DNA of 64,000 bases from Mucilaginibacter mallensis (GTDB taxonomy: Bacteria > Bacteroidota > Bacteroidia > Sphingobacteriales > Sphingobacteriaceae). Below the pieces are notes generated by a model. That model saw nothing but the letters and a program-made list of their open reading frames with translations, was not told the origin of the DNA and did not search any database. Location of the stretch: contig NZ_LT629740.1 of NCBI RefSeq assembly GCF_900105165.1, positions 3,968,001 through 4,032,000 of the forward strand, read 5' to 3'. Below, piece after piece: positions 37,711-46,368 of the stretch; positions within the stretch are counted from its first letter, which is position 1, and the number at the start of each line of letters is the position of its first letter. The position numbers and the translations under genes were made by a program.

Positions 37711-38553
37711 ATGAAATTTGACGTGTTCACCGAAATGGAATATACCGTTAACTCCCCCGGGACACTGGTATTGAACATCCATGCCTTAAGAACACCCAAT
37801 CAAACTGTCTTGAACGAAACATTCGTTATTGATCCATATATAAAGTTCGAGGAACTGGTTGAGCCTAGTGGTAACCGCCTGGTACGCTTTGAAATTCCTG
37901 AAGCAGGAAATATTAAAGTAACTTATAATGCTACAGTTGATAACAGTTTTACCATAAGTGATCATACACATAGGGAAGAAACACCGGTTGCACACTTAGA
38001 TAGCTCCATCCTGCCCTACCTTTACCCGAGCAGGTATTGCCAATCGGATAAATTGTACAGGCTGGCAGATAATCTTTTTGGCAAAATTGCTGATCCTTTT
38101 GAAAAAGTGATTGCCCTTACCAACTGGATAAATACTAACGTGCAATACATCAGCGGATTCTCCAATTCACAAACCTCTGCTTATGATACGGTAACGCAAC
38201 AGGCCGGCGTATGCCGCGATTTTGCGCATTTAGGTATTGCCCTGTGCCGTGCACTAACCATCCCGGCCCGTTACTTTACAGGCTATGCCTATCACCTTAA
38301 ACCGGCAGACTTTCATGCCTGCTTTGAAGCTTACCTGGGCGGCGAATGGGTTTTGTTTGATGCGACACGCTTAGTACCATTAAATGGACTGGTGAAGATA
38401 GCAAACGGTCGCGATGCTGCTGATACGGCCATAGCGAACATTTTTGGCGATATCATTTTCACCACCATGCAAGTAACCTGTGAGCTGGCTGATGAAAACT
38501 TTGAACCTTTCTTTTATGAAGGATCAGCATTGCAAGGGTTGTCATATCCATAA
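37711..38553 (+). CDS. Transglutaminase-like cysteine protease fold protein (280 aa)
   Basis: An N-terminal beta domain (TVNSPGTLVLNIHALRTPNQ) precedes a transglutaminase core with the triad Cys in QAGVCRDFAHLG, His in ADFHACFEAYLG and Asp in WVLFDATRLV. It belongs to the family co-conserved with Anbu, where it may be a protease or peptide-modifying partner. No signal peptide. It is in operon with the Anbu gene; the usual alpha-E and circularly permuted ATP-grasp partners are absent nearby. Confidence 0.88.
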   Translation: MKFDVFTEMEYTVNSPGTLVLNIHALRTPNQTVLNETFVIDPYIKFEELVEPSGNRLVRFEIPEAGNIKVTYNATVDNSFTISDHTHREETPVAHLDSSILPYLYPSRYCQSDKLYRLADNLFGKIADPFEKVIALTNWINTNVQYISGFSNSQTSAYDTVTQQAGVCRDFAHLGIALCRALTIPARYFTGYAYHLKPADFHACFEAYLGGEWVLFDATRLVPLNGLVKIANGRDAADTAIANIFGDIIFTTMQVTCELADENFEPFFYEGSALQGLSYP

Positions 38554-38782
38554 AAAGCGTTCTTCTTAATATTATAAAACTTATACTTAATTATTTGGTT
38601 TATAGTCATATAATGTTTTATCAGCCAAACTCAACAAAGCAACAGCATCAGCATTTGTGTTTTGTTTTGTGGTTAAGCTTTCGGGTATATTAAATCTTGA
38701 TATTTTTTTTATTCAGGCGCTGATAAAAATGTACTTTTAGTTGCGTGTATATACACTTTTATAACACTACCTATTGTTTAAA

Positions 38783-39313
38783 ATGAAGAAGCTATTCTTA
38801 TTATTTTGCCTGGTAACAGCATCCGTCAGCTTTGCTTTTGCGGATACCATCGCTATAAATCATTTTGTAGTAAAGGAAAACCCCTTTGCACAGGACCAGG
38901 TAGCTATTGTAGCAACCGACTCACTAAACAATACACAATCAGATGTTGACGGCCAGTTCACCTTTACCATAAATGGGTTTGAAGAAGTGCTGAAATTTAA
39001 TAAAGGCGTTGCTTTTTATGACCATAAGCTGCAACACTCCAGTTTTATATATGCCAAACATATAAATGATAGTGGCACCCACGCCATGCTCTATTATATT
39101 TATAGAAACGATAAGCTAAACTGTATCCACATCAGTTGGATAGCCATGCTGTGCATACCCCTTGGCCTTATACTGCTGGCCTATATGTTTAAGCGGTTCA
39201 TTATTATAGCCGCTATCATCTTCTGCATATTTGTATACTTTAATTACCACAATGGCTTAAGCGTCCCCACGTTTTTTGAAAGTATAATTGATGGGTTGAA
39301 GAGTATTTTTTAG
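38783..39313 (+). CDS. Secreted/membrane hypothetical protein (176 aa)
   Basis: I start at ATG 38783, giving the signal peptide MKKLFLLFCLVTASVSFAFA; the frame can extend to TTG 38774. A beta-rich extracytoplasmic part (ATDSLNNTQSDVDGQFTFTI) is followed by two close TM helices (ISWIAMLCIPLGLILLAYMF, then IIIAAIIFCIFVYF). No recognised domain. Alone between the Anbu pair and a repeat-rich gap. Confidence 0.6.
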   Translation: MKKLFLLFCLVTASVSFAFADTIAINHFVVKENPFAQDQVAIVATDSLNNTQSDVDGQFTFTINGFEEVLKFNKGVAFYDHKLQHSSFIYAKHINDSGTHAMLYYIYRNDKLNCIHISWIAMLCIPLGLILLAYMFKRFIIIAAIIFCIFVYFNYHNGLSVPTFFESIIDGLKSIF

Positions 39314-39437
39314 GGATGTGCAGATATGCAAATGTGCGGATGTGCAAATGATTAAGCCCAATCTTTCCATCTGCACACATCTAAATCATACATTCTTCCA
39401 TCTGCACATTTGCATATCTGCACATTTGCACATCTAA
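39311..39437. repeat. Tandem 'gatgtgcaaatgtgc' units arranged as inverted repeat
   Basis: Forward units (GATGTGCAGATATGCAAATG, TGCGGATGTGCAAATG) are answered by complementary units (CATCTGCACATTTGCATATC, TGCACATTTGCACATC) around a short centre. It separates convergent genes and can fold into a long hairpin. Confidence 0.75.
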
Positions 39438-41836
39438 AATGGTAGCCCTATACCAAAATTCAGCTGCATAAAATTGTAGTTTATGCCATTGGTTTGTGTG
39501 TAGGCCGTTTTGAATGGACCTGTGTGGAATAATTCACCAAAGTGATTGATCAGCACCCACTGGTCTGAACCGTTAAATTCAGGGTCTTTAAATTTAAAGG
39601 CTGCATCAAACCTGAATACGAAGAAACCTAGATCAAACCTTAATCCTGTACCAATACCAATTGCGGATGATTGCAGTATATTATTGAGCCTGAACTCTCC
39701 GTTCGGGTTTTCTATTTGTGTGTTCAGGGGGTTATACGGATCTTCCTCCTGCTTATGTAAGCGCCAAACGTTACCGGCATCCATAAATACGGCCCCTCTA
39801 AGTATACAACCAAAAAAGTCGTCAGAGAGCTTATACCTGTATTCAAGGTTAGTGATCAGTTTTACCTCACCAAACTGATCAAGGTATTGCAGGCGCGATC
39901 GTAATGTATCGGCAGCACCGCCAACACCATAGCTAGCCCTATTAAAATTACCCGGGCCCAATGTACGTGGCAGCCATGCGCGCATATCATCAGAGCCGCC
40001 GGCATAAAAGTTCTTTTCAAATATCAGCTGGTTGCTATTGCCGTAGGGTACACCCAAACCCGGGTTTATCCTGAATATTAATTGCTGCTCGCCTCCAAAG
40101 CTTTTGTAAAACCGGAGATCGATCTCAGCCTTGCTATATTGCGAAAAACTGTAACCGAAAATAGTACGCTCGCCAAGGGTATCTTTAGGCGTATTAAATA
40201 TTTTGCTTAACAGGTATAAGGTGTTACCGCCTACATCAATATTCCCCCTAAAATAGACGAAGTTACTATAGGTATTAAGCTTATTCGCATTTAAAACATA
40301 GCTATACTGGCTGCCCGAGGTAAAAATGGTGCGGCCAATAAGGTATATATAGGAATAATAGTTAGCCCTTAACAAATCCTGGTACGCGCTCGGATCAATA
40401 ATACCTCTTGAATACTGAAAGGCTATCGGAGTTACTATATGCTGTTTATCGGGAGTTTCAAAAAAGTCATAAGTAATAGAGCTCAGGAAACTTTCGCGCT
40501 CAACCAATCCTTTTTGAAAGAACAGCGTGAAATTTGTTGCAAACGTTGTGTGCGGCACGCCATATTTACCCGGCTTGGCAAAATTAAACGGCGAAATAAT
40601 ACGCGGGTAGATAAGGTTTAACCCAATATTCAGGTCCTGGTTCTCTATACTGCCCTGGTTAACAACATTGTTATTATTATCCAATAAAATACTCTCATTA
40701 ATTTTAAACTGTAAAATAGCGGCCTGTTTAAAAATATTACGATCAGTAAATGTATTACCTACGTTGAAGCCATACCGGCCGGCATTAAACAATACCTCTC
40801 CCTCAATCCTGTCCGACATCCGCTTCAGCGGGATGATATCGATCTTTGAATCAAGCCTATTGGTACTATCAGCCAGCTTGGTATAGGTTGGGTTGGGCAC
40901 ATTGCGGAATACATTTAGCTGCGATAACCGTGTTGTAGTGAGGTTTTGCTTATCAATATTGTATAGCTCGCCCTTCTTCTGAAAAATGTAATCAGTTACG
41001 GTATGGGGTTTAAACTTACCTGAAAAATCAACATACCTGAACTGCGAATCGAGCTGAATGGTATCGGCCTTACCCGTGGTTTTGCCATTACTTTTTGAAA
41101 TAGTAATTAATGTATTGTTGATTTTATAAATTGGGTGTGCTGATTTTCCATCAGGGTTATCTACCACGAATTTAACATCAACCACACCCTTATCAAAGGT
41201 AGAATCAACAATAAAGGTGACGTATTGGCGATAAAAATCAAAATAGCCATTACGCTTCATCAATTGGTAAAACCCATCGCGGTCGGCCGAAAGACTGTCG
41301 GTATCAAAGCGGCTGCCTTTACTAACATTTGCAAAAACAGCCTTGTTCGATTGATATAAACTTTCAACTCTTTTATCGGCTATACTATCTTTAAAACCAC
41401 GCACCCTGAACATCGGCCCCTGAACGGTGGTGAATATCAGCTCGGCTTTTTTCTTCTTTACTACTATCGAGTCGGATACTTTCGCTTTTAAATACCCCTT
41501 GTTCTGGATATATTTTTCTATCTGCATGCGCGAAAACTCAACCAGGCTGCTATCTAAAATAGCAGGTGCCTCACCTATATCCTTTTTACCGTTCTTACTG
41601 AATAAATAATAGAACTCGAGATTGATAACATTGTTAGGCTGCTGTTCCTTATCTACATAATTTACTGCAAGCTCTGCAAACTCCTTATCCATACCTTTAA
41701 TGGTAATTTTGCGCACGAGGGCCTGATCTGGTTTTAGGCGGCGCGTTAAACTACAGTTTGAAAGTGTAAAAACCAGGATTATACTTAATATTGCAAGGCG
41801 GAAATTATTACAGTTGCTATATGCTTTCAAAATCAC
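39434..41836 (-). CDS. tamL: TamL-type BamA-family outer membrane lipoprotein (800 aa)
   Basis: A lipoprotein signal ends in LSNCSL (lipobox Cys about residue 28), followed by POTRA-like repeats (for example KITIKGMDKEFAELAVNYVD; FVRG-type MFRVRGFKDSI) and a C-terminal 16-strand barrel of the BamA/Omp85 family (RAWLPRTLGPGNF, ending LNFGIGLPF with terminal Phe). The lipidated form in place of TamA is typical of Bacteroidetes; with TamB it helps outer-membrane protein or lipid traffic. The start overlaps the divergent methyltransferase gene by 16 bases; an in-frame TTG shortly downstream is an alternative start. Confidence 0.87.
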   Translation of the reverse strand: MILKAYSNCNNFRLAILSIILVFTLSNCSLTRRLKPDQALVRKITIKGMDKEFAELAVNYVDKEQQPNNVINLEFYYLFSKNGKKDIGEAPAILDSSLVEFSRMQIEKYIQNKGYLKAKVSDSIVVKKKKAELIFTTVQGPMFRVRGFKDSIADKRVESLYQSNKAVFANVSKGSRFDTDSLSADRDGFYQLMKRNGYFDFYRQYVTFIVDSTFDKGVVDVKFVVDNPDGKSAHPIYKINNTLITISKSNGKTTGKADTIQLDSQFRYVDFSGKFKPHTVTDYIFQKKGELYNIDKQNLTTTRLSQLNVFRNVPNPTYTKLADSTNRLDSKIDIIPLKRMSDRIEGEVLFNAGRYGFNVGNTFTDRNIFKQAAILQFKINESILLDNNNNVVNQGSIENQDLNIGLNLIYPRIISPFNFAKPGKYGVPHTTFATNFTLFFQKGLVERESFLSSITYDFFETPDKQHIVTPIAFQYSRGIIDPSAYQDLLRANYYSYIYLIGRTIFTSGSQYSYVLNANKLNTYSNFVYFRGNIDVGGNTLYLLSKIFNTPKDTLGERTIFGYSFSQYSKAEIDLRFYKSFGGEQQLIFRINPGLGVPYGNSNQLIFEKNFYAGGSDDMRAWLPRTLGPGNFNRASYGVGGAADTLRSRLQYLDQFGEVKLITNLEYRYKLSDDFFGCILRGAVFMDAGNVWRLHKQEEDPYNPLNTQIENPNGEFRLNNILQSSAIGIGTGLRFDLGFFVFRFDAAFKFKDPEFNGSDQWVLINHFGELFHTGPFKTAYTQTNGINYNFMQLNFGIGLPF

Positions 41837-42570
41837 AAATCAGTTTATTAAAATCCTTACAACAAAAAAAGTTTAGGATGGAACATGGCTATTTTTTGGT
41901 TGAGGGCATCAAATCAGTAAAAGAATTCATCGATTCAGCCTACCAAATAGAAGCTATTTATCACACCTTTGCATTCGACCCAAATTTGCTGAAATTATCG
42001 CGAAATATAAACTTAAATGAAATTTCGTTAAATGACCTTGAAAAAATCAGTACTTTAAAAACCCCACAAGATGTGCTGGCGCTGGTAAAAATGCCCAAAT
42101 GGCCTGTTCTGGATCATAATTTATTAAAGCAAAAATTTTCAATTGTGCTTGATGCTATACAGGATCCGGGCAATATGGGGACCATTATACGCACGGCAGA
42201 CTGGTTTGGCATACAACATATCATCTGTTCGGATGATACAGTTGATGTGTATAACCCCAAAGTTGTGCAGGCTACAATGGGCTCATTATCACGCATAAAT
42301 GTACATTATATTGACCTGCAAAACTTCTTATTAAACATAAAACTTCCCGTATTTGGCGCTTTGCTTGATGGAACCAATATTTACCAAACCGATTTTGGCA
42401 CCGAAGGACTGGTAATAATGGGCAACGAAGGTAATGGTTTAAGGCCCGAAATTATTAAGCTGGTACACAAGGCAGTAACCATTCCGCGTATGGGTAAAGC
42501 CGAATCATTGAACGTAGGAATTGCTACTGCAATATTTTGTTCAGAAATAAACAGGAAAAGCTTTAAATAA
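41821..42570 (+). CDS. SpoU/TrmH family RNA 2'-O-methyltransferase (249 aa)
   Basis: The SPOUT knot motifs are intact: VLDAIQDPGNMGTIIRTADW (motif 1), LVIMGNEGNGLRPEII (motif 2) and IPRMGKAESLNVGIATAIF (motif 3). An N-terminal substrate-binding domain (KKFRMEHGYFLVEGIKSV) is RlmB/TrmH-like. It methylates ribose in rRNA or tRNA using SAM. I prefer ATG 41821 (MLSKSQISLL) to the upstream 41791; it diverges from tamL with overlapping start regions. Confidence 0.9.
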   Translation: MLSKSQISLLKSLQQKKFRMEHGYFLVEGIKSVKEFIDSAYQIEAIYHTFAFDPNLLKLSRNINLNEISLNDLEKISTLKTPQDVLALVKMPKWPVLDHNLLKQKFSIVLDAIQDPGNMGTIIRTADWFGIQHIICSDDTVDVYNPKVVQATMGSLSRINVHYIDLQNFLLNIKLPVFGALLDGTNIYQTDFGTEGLVIMGNEGNGLRPEIIKLVHKAVTIPRMGKAESLNVGIATAIFCSEINRKSFK

Positions 42571-42573
42571 AAG

Positions 42574-42604
42574 TTGGCATCCATAAAATAAATAACTATT
42601 TTTG
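42574..42604 (+). promoter_or_regulatory. Promoter of tRNA-Cys (TTGG...TATTTTTG)
   Basis: TTGG at 42574-42577 and an exact TAnnTTTG box at 42597-42604, 19 nt apart, match the Bacteroidetes -33/-7 promoter. The tRNA starts 14 nt after the box. Confidence 0.75.
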
Positions 42605-42618
42605 CAATCCTTAAAAAT

Positions 42619-42689
42619 GGTCGGGTGGCCGAGTGGCTAGGCAGAGGTCTGCAAAACCTTTTACAGCGGTTCGAATCCGCTCCCGACCT
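42619..42689 (+). tRNA. tRNA-Cys (GCA)
   Basis: The acceptor arms GGTCGGG (42619-42625) and CCCGACC (42682-42688) pair fully. The D arm has GCCGAGTGGCTAGGC, the anticodon loop CTGCAAA gives anticodon GCA, and the T arm GCGGTTCGAATCCGC is canonical. The discriminator is U as expected for Cys. CCA is not encoded. The 71-nt length is normal. Confidence 0.95.
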
Positions 42690-42718
42690 CGAGGTTTAAA
42701 AAAATTAAAATAAAAGTC

Positions 42719-42892
42719 ATGGGCGTTACTCGTTTAAAAAGAAAAGATAGAAAAAACAAAACCACTTCAAGATTAGAGGTACAGTTTTTAAAAAATGCTA
42801 CCAACCTGGAGCCAGGAAGCCGTTCAGCTGAACCTAAAAACAGTCAGATAGCTAAAAACAACGCTGCTTTATTAAAAGCTGCCGGTAAATAA
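42719..42892 (+). CDS. Small basic conserved protein next to tRNA-Cys (57 aa)
   Basis: The ORF MGVTRLKRKDRKNKTTSRLE... ends NNAALLKAAGK. It is very rich in Lys and Arg at the N-terminus and probably binds nucleic acid. It lies 29 nt after the tRNA without a separate promoter box, so it is likely cotranscribed and released by tRNA processing. I have seen similar basic short ORFs in Bacteroidetes but know no function. Confidence 0.7.
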   Translation: MGVTRLKRKDRKNKTTSRLEVQFLKNATNLEPGSRSAEPKNSQIAKNNAALLKAAGK

Positions 42893-42948
42893 TTCTATCC
42901 TTTATTGAGGCGTAAATATTACGTTTTAGTATTATTTCAAGAGATTAT

Positions 42949-42983
42949 AAATCCTGCTGGTTATTAACCGGCAGGATTTTTTA
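42949..42983 (+). terminator. Terminator of the tRNA-Cys/small-protein unit
   Basis: AAATCCTGCTGGTTA pairs with TAACCGGCAGGATTT (one G-U pair) around a 2-nt-or-so loop and is followed by TTT. It lies about 55 bp after the small ORF. Confidence 0.85.
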
Positions 42984-43003
42984 TTGGGTAATATCCCGAT
43001 TTT

Positions 43004-43046
43004 TTTTCCTGTAGAGACACAATATATTGCGTCTCTACAGGAAAAA
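43004..43046. repeat. Palindromic 'cctgtagagacgcaat' repeat, possible bidirectional terminator
   Basis: TTTTTCCTGTAGAGACACAA and its inverse TTGCGTCTCTACAGGAAAAA pair with one mismatch around a short AT centre. It lies at the 3' end of the glycosyltransferase gene and the plus-strand unit, so it may end transcription from both sides. Confidence 0.8.
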
Positions 43047-43062
43047 TTAATGGGGAATAATA

Positions 43063-44322
43063 TCAACCACAATACGCCTCAATTACTTTAACAGCCGCTC
43101 CCACTCCATCCTCCTCGTTCACCCTGCTGCTAACCTCCTTTATTGTTTCGGCAATAGGTGGCTGTTCCATCTTCGTCAATGCTTTTAAAACCGTATCTGC
43201 CGAAAGTTTCCTCCATGGGATATGGATACCCAGTTTCTTTTGCTCGATAATTTTACCCCACGCCGGCTGATCTACAAATATAGATGCAACAATAGCCGGT
43301 ATGCCTGCTTTTAGTACAGCCGCAACAGTACCTATGCCCCCGTGAATAATTGCAGCGCAGCATTTCGGCAGCAGCCAGCTATGATCTGCCTGACGGATTA
43401 CAAATAGATTTGGATGCGGTTTTAGCTCTGCTGATGGCGACCACCCCAAACAATATACAATGCGCGTAGCTGAGGTAGCCAATATATCGTTTATCATACC
43501 CGCAAGCTTCTTTTCATCGGGGAAAGGAATGCTGCCAAAACCAATATATAAGGGTTTAGTACCCGCGTTTAACCATTCTGTTAAACCATCGGGCAGAGCA
43601 ATGGGCAGGCTTTTATCATTAGTTATTTTAGGCAATGTAAAAAAGCCGGAGATGGTGAAATATTCTTCCCAGTCGAAAGGTTTTGCTATTAATTCAGGAC
43701 TATAGGCATGGATCATCGGCACCTTATCGTGTAGGATCTTATCATAAAGAGATCCTTTCAAGGGCTTTAAACCCACCCTTTGCCTGAACTCGGCATTGTC
43801 CTTTTTACTCACCTGCCATAGCATTGAGTTTATAATTTTATAGGAATACGGATTCAGCCATGAGATATCAGGAAAATTAAACATCAGCATCGGGAACGCT
43901 TTTGTTGGTATCATCGGCGGATTAAGCTGCACAATGAGCCATTTCTTATTAAACTTTTCGCCAATAGCTGCTACATAAAGTATGCAGGTATTTATTACGA
44001 TCATGGCATCGGCCGTTTTGCAAGCCTCGCAAATACCATCAAACAGCGGGCCCCGCATATTATGCGTTTCCTTTAACATTGAGCGCACAAATGTGATGTT
44101 ACTACCCGTACTAATAGATTTCCGAATATGGGACGAATTAACCATTACTTCCACGTCGCCATAAAGGGGATAGATATTAACGCCGTAGCTATCAGCCAGC
44201 GGTTTAAAGTTCCCGGGCGCAGCTAACGTTACTGTGTGCCCATTGGCCATGAGCCCCAAAGCCAAAGCGATAAAAGGCTGCACATCGCCTCTTGAACCAT
44301 ATGTTACTAAACAATAATGCAA
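43063..44322 (-). CDS. UGT-like glycosyltransferase family 1 (419 aa)
   Basis: The N-terminal MHYCLVTYGSRGDVQPFIAL and the C-terminal nucleotide-sugar motif (SWLLPKCCAAIIHGGIGTVA, then IVASIFVDQPAWGKIIEQKK) identify a GT1/UGT-fold enzyme of the sterol-glucosyltransferase or macrolide-glycosyltransferase type. It moves a sugar from a nucleotide donor to a small lipophilic acceptor, which cannot be predicted here. It lies 24 nt after pyrD, likely the same transcript. Length is normal. Confidence 0.87.
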   Translation of the reverse strand: MHYCLVTYGSRGDVQPFIALALGLMANGHTVTLAAPGNFKPLADSYGVNIYPLYGDVEVMVNSSHIRKSISTGSNITFVRSMLKETHNMRGPLFDGICEACKTADAMIVINTCILYVAAIGEKFNKKWLIVQLNPPMIPTKAFPMLMFNFPDISWLNPYSYKIINSMLWQVSKKDNAEFRQRVGLKPLKGSLYDKILHDKVPMIHAYSPELIAKPFDWEEYFTISGFFTLPKITNDKSLPIALPDGLTEWLNAGTKPLYIGFGSIPFPDEKKLAGMINDILATSATRIVYCLGWSPSAELKPHPNLFVIRQADHSWLLPKCCAAIIHGGIGTVAAVLKAGIPAIVASIFVDQPAWGKIIEQKKLGIHIPWRKLSADTVLKALTKMEQPPIAETIKEVSSRVNEEDGVGAAVKVIEAYCG

Positions 44323-44346
44323 TGGGGTTTGGGTTTTGAGTGTGAT

Positions 44347-45390
44347 TTATTTAGCTAAGATCTTTTTATTGATGCGCTTTATCAATCCCGGCCCTTCGTA
44401 AATAAAGCCTGTATAAAGCTGCACGAGCGATGCACCGGCATTTAATTTCTCTATAGCATCATTTTCAGAATGTATGCCCCCTACACCAATTATCGGGAAT
44501 GTGCCTTTTGATTTTTTGGAAAGATAAGTAATCACTTCTGTTGATCGCTGTGTTAAAGGCCTACCGCTTAGTCCGCCGGTTTCGCCTTTCAGTCTATCGG
44601 GTGATGCTAAGCCCTCCCTGCTGATGGTAGTATTGGTGGCGATAACGCCCGCTATACCCGCTGTTTGTACTATCTCTACAATATCATCCAGTTGTTCATT
44701 GCTTAAATCGGGCGCTATTTTTAGCAGGATAGGCCTGCTGATGCCATTTTTGGAGTTCCGTTTCTGCAAGGTATCCAGCAATTGAAGTAGTGGTTCTTTT
44801 TCCTGCAACTCGCGCAAGCCGGGCGTATTTGGTGAGCTTACATTCACCACAAAATAATCAACCACATCAAATAAGCGGTCGAAGCATTTTATATAATCAC
44901 TTACGGCGTCTTCATTAGGTGTAACTTTATTTTTGCCGATGTTGCCCCCTATTATCAATCCTTTCTGTGCTGCTGATGGATTTTTACGGTAAGCGGCAAT
45001 ATGCTCCGCCACCACATCAACTCCTAAATTATTAAAGCCCATACGATTAATGAGCGCGCCATCCTTCGGCAGCCTGAACATACGCAGCTTTGGATTGCCG
45101 GGCTGCGGCAATGGTGTTACTGTACCTACTTCAATAAAACCAAAGCCAAGGTTAGCCATCTCGCTGATCACATCGGCATTTTTATCAAAACCGGCAGCCA
45201 AACCAACCGGATTTTTAAATTTAAGGCCGAATACTTCTTTTTCAAGTCGCTCATCTTTCAGATCCCATAATCCCCTGCTTACTGCCGCTCCGCCGGGGAA
45301 ACGGTTAAAGCGACGCAGGTTACGAGTTACAAAATAGTGTACCTTTTCAGGATCGAACTTAAATAGTATAGGTTTTATTAAAGAATACAT
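44347..45390 (-). CDS. pyrD: Dihydroorotate dehydrogenase (quinone), class 2 (347 aa)
   Basis: It oxidises dihydroorotate to orotate in pyrimidine synthesis, passing electrons to quinone. The N-terminal amphipathic membrane segment (MYSLIKPILFKFDPEKVHYF) marks class 2. Motifs: KNPVGLAAGFDKNADVI, INRMGFNNLGVD, VVNVSSPNTPGLRELQ (catalytic Ser), KIAPDLSNEQ and GVGGIHSENDAIEKLNAGAS (FMN phosphate). Length is normal. Confidence 0.96.
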   Translation of the reverse strand: MYSLIKPILFKFDPEKVHYFVTRNLRRFNRFPGGAAVSRGLWDLKDERLEKEVFGLKFKNPVGLAAGFDKNADVISEMANLGFGFIEVGTVTPLPQPGNPKLRMFRLPKDGALINRMGFNNLGVDVVAEHIAAYRKNPSAAQKGLIIGGNIGKNKVTPNEDAVSDYIKCFDRLFDVVDYFVVNVSSPNTPGLRELQEKEPLLQLLDTLQKRNSKNGISRPILLKIAPDLSNEQLDDIVEIVQTAGIAGVIATNTTISREGLASPDRLKGETGGLSGRPLTQRSTEVITYLSKKSKGTFPIIGVGGIHSENDAIEKLNAGASLVQLYTGFIYEGPGLIKRINKKILAK

Positions 45391-45593
45391 GCCGCGAAGT
45401 TACCAGTTTTTATTTTTTTATTAATGCCTTGCGTAACATAGTTGATGCATAGTATGGTATGATACATTATTCACATTTTATACTACTAAATTAGCATACG
45501 TAGTATGGTTATTACAGAATAACTATATTAGCGCAACCAAAATTGTGCACTTAAAAGCATATATAGATCTGTAAACATCTGCAATAAAAAATA

Positions 45594-46364
45594 ATGAGTA
45601 AGCTTATACCATCCAATCGTAGAACTTTTGTCAGGGACGCTGCCGTGGGCACTATAGCCGCTTTAGCGGTACCGGGCATTATATCATCAGCTTTTGCATC
45701 AGCACCAAAAACTAAAAAAGTAACACTGGCCGATAATGATGTGGTACTTTTCCAGGGTGATTCGATTACAGAATGGGGCCGTGATAAAACCAAAAGTACA
45801 GCAAATGATTTCGGTGCATTAGGATCGGGATATGTATTGCTTACTGCAACTGTACTGTTACGCGATTATGCGGCTAAAAATCTACAGATACATAATACGG
45901 GTATAAGCGGCAATAAAGTATATCAACTGGCCGACAGGTGGGATACAGACACATTAGCATTAAAACCAAATGTACTAAGCATTATGGTTGGCGTAAACGA
46001 CTACTGGCATACGCTTAGCGGCAACTATAAAGGTACTATTGAGACTTACAGAACCGATTATAAAAAACTATTAGACCGCACCAAACAGGCCCTGCCCGAT
46101 GTAAAACTAATTATAGGCGAACCTTTTGCCCTTAAGGATGTAAAAGCGGTTGATGCATCATGGTACCCGGCTTTTGACACTTACAGGCAGGCAGCACAGG
46201 ATGTGGCCGATGAATTTGGGGCAGTATTTGTACCCTATCAAAAGGTTATGGATGAGGCCGTAAAAGTAGCACCAGCTAAATACTGGTCGCTTGATGGGGT
46301 ACACCCTTCACCTGCCGGTGCAAGCCTGATGGCGGAAGCCTGGTTGAAAGCTGTAAAAGGATAG
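45594..46364 (+). CDS. Secreted SGNH/GDSL-family hydrolase with Tat signal (256 aa)
   Basis: The Tat signal SNRRTFVRDAAVGTIAALAV precedes an SGNH hydrolase: block I FQGDSITEWGR (Ser nucleophile), block II NTGISGNKV (Gly), block III MVGVNDYW (Asn) and block V SLDGVHPSPAG (Asp-His). Such esterases often remove acetyl groups from polysaccharides or glycans (rhamnogalacturonan-acetylesterase-like); the substrate is unknown. It is divergent from pyrD and convergent to the next gene. Confidence 0.9.
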   Translation: MSKLIPSNRRTFVRDAAVGTIAALAVPGIISSAFASAPKTKKVTLADNDVVLFQGDSITEWGRDKTKSTANDFGALGSGYVLLTATVLLRDYAAKNLQIHNTGISGNKVYQLADRWDTDTLALKPNVLSIMVGVNDYWHTLSGNYKGTIETYRTDYKKLLDRTKQALPDVKLIIGEPFALKDVKAVDASWYPAFDTYRQAAQDVADEFGAVFVPYQKVMDEAVKVAPAKYWSLDGVHPSPAGASLMAEAWLKAVKG

Positions 46365-46368
46365 TATA

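Noticed and set aside
42619..42689. tRNA-Cys as integration site
   Set aside because: Both sides are core genes, no duplicate of the tRNA 3' end and no integrase is seen.
42719..42892. Small basic ORF as ribosomal protein
   Set aside because: Length and Lys/Arg content would fit, but the sequence matches no ribosomal protein I know.
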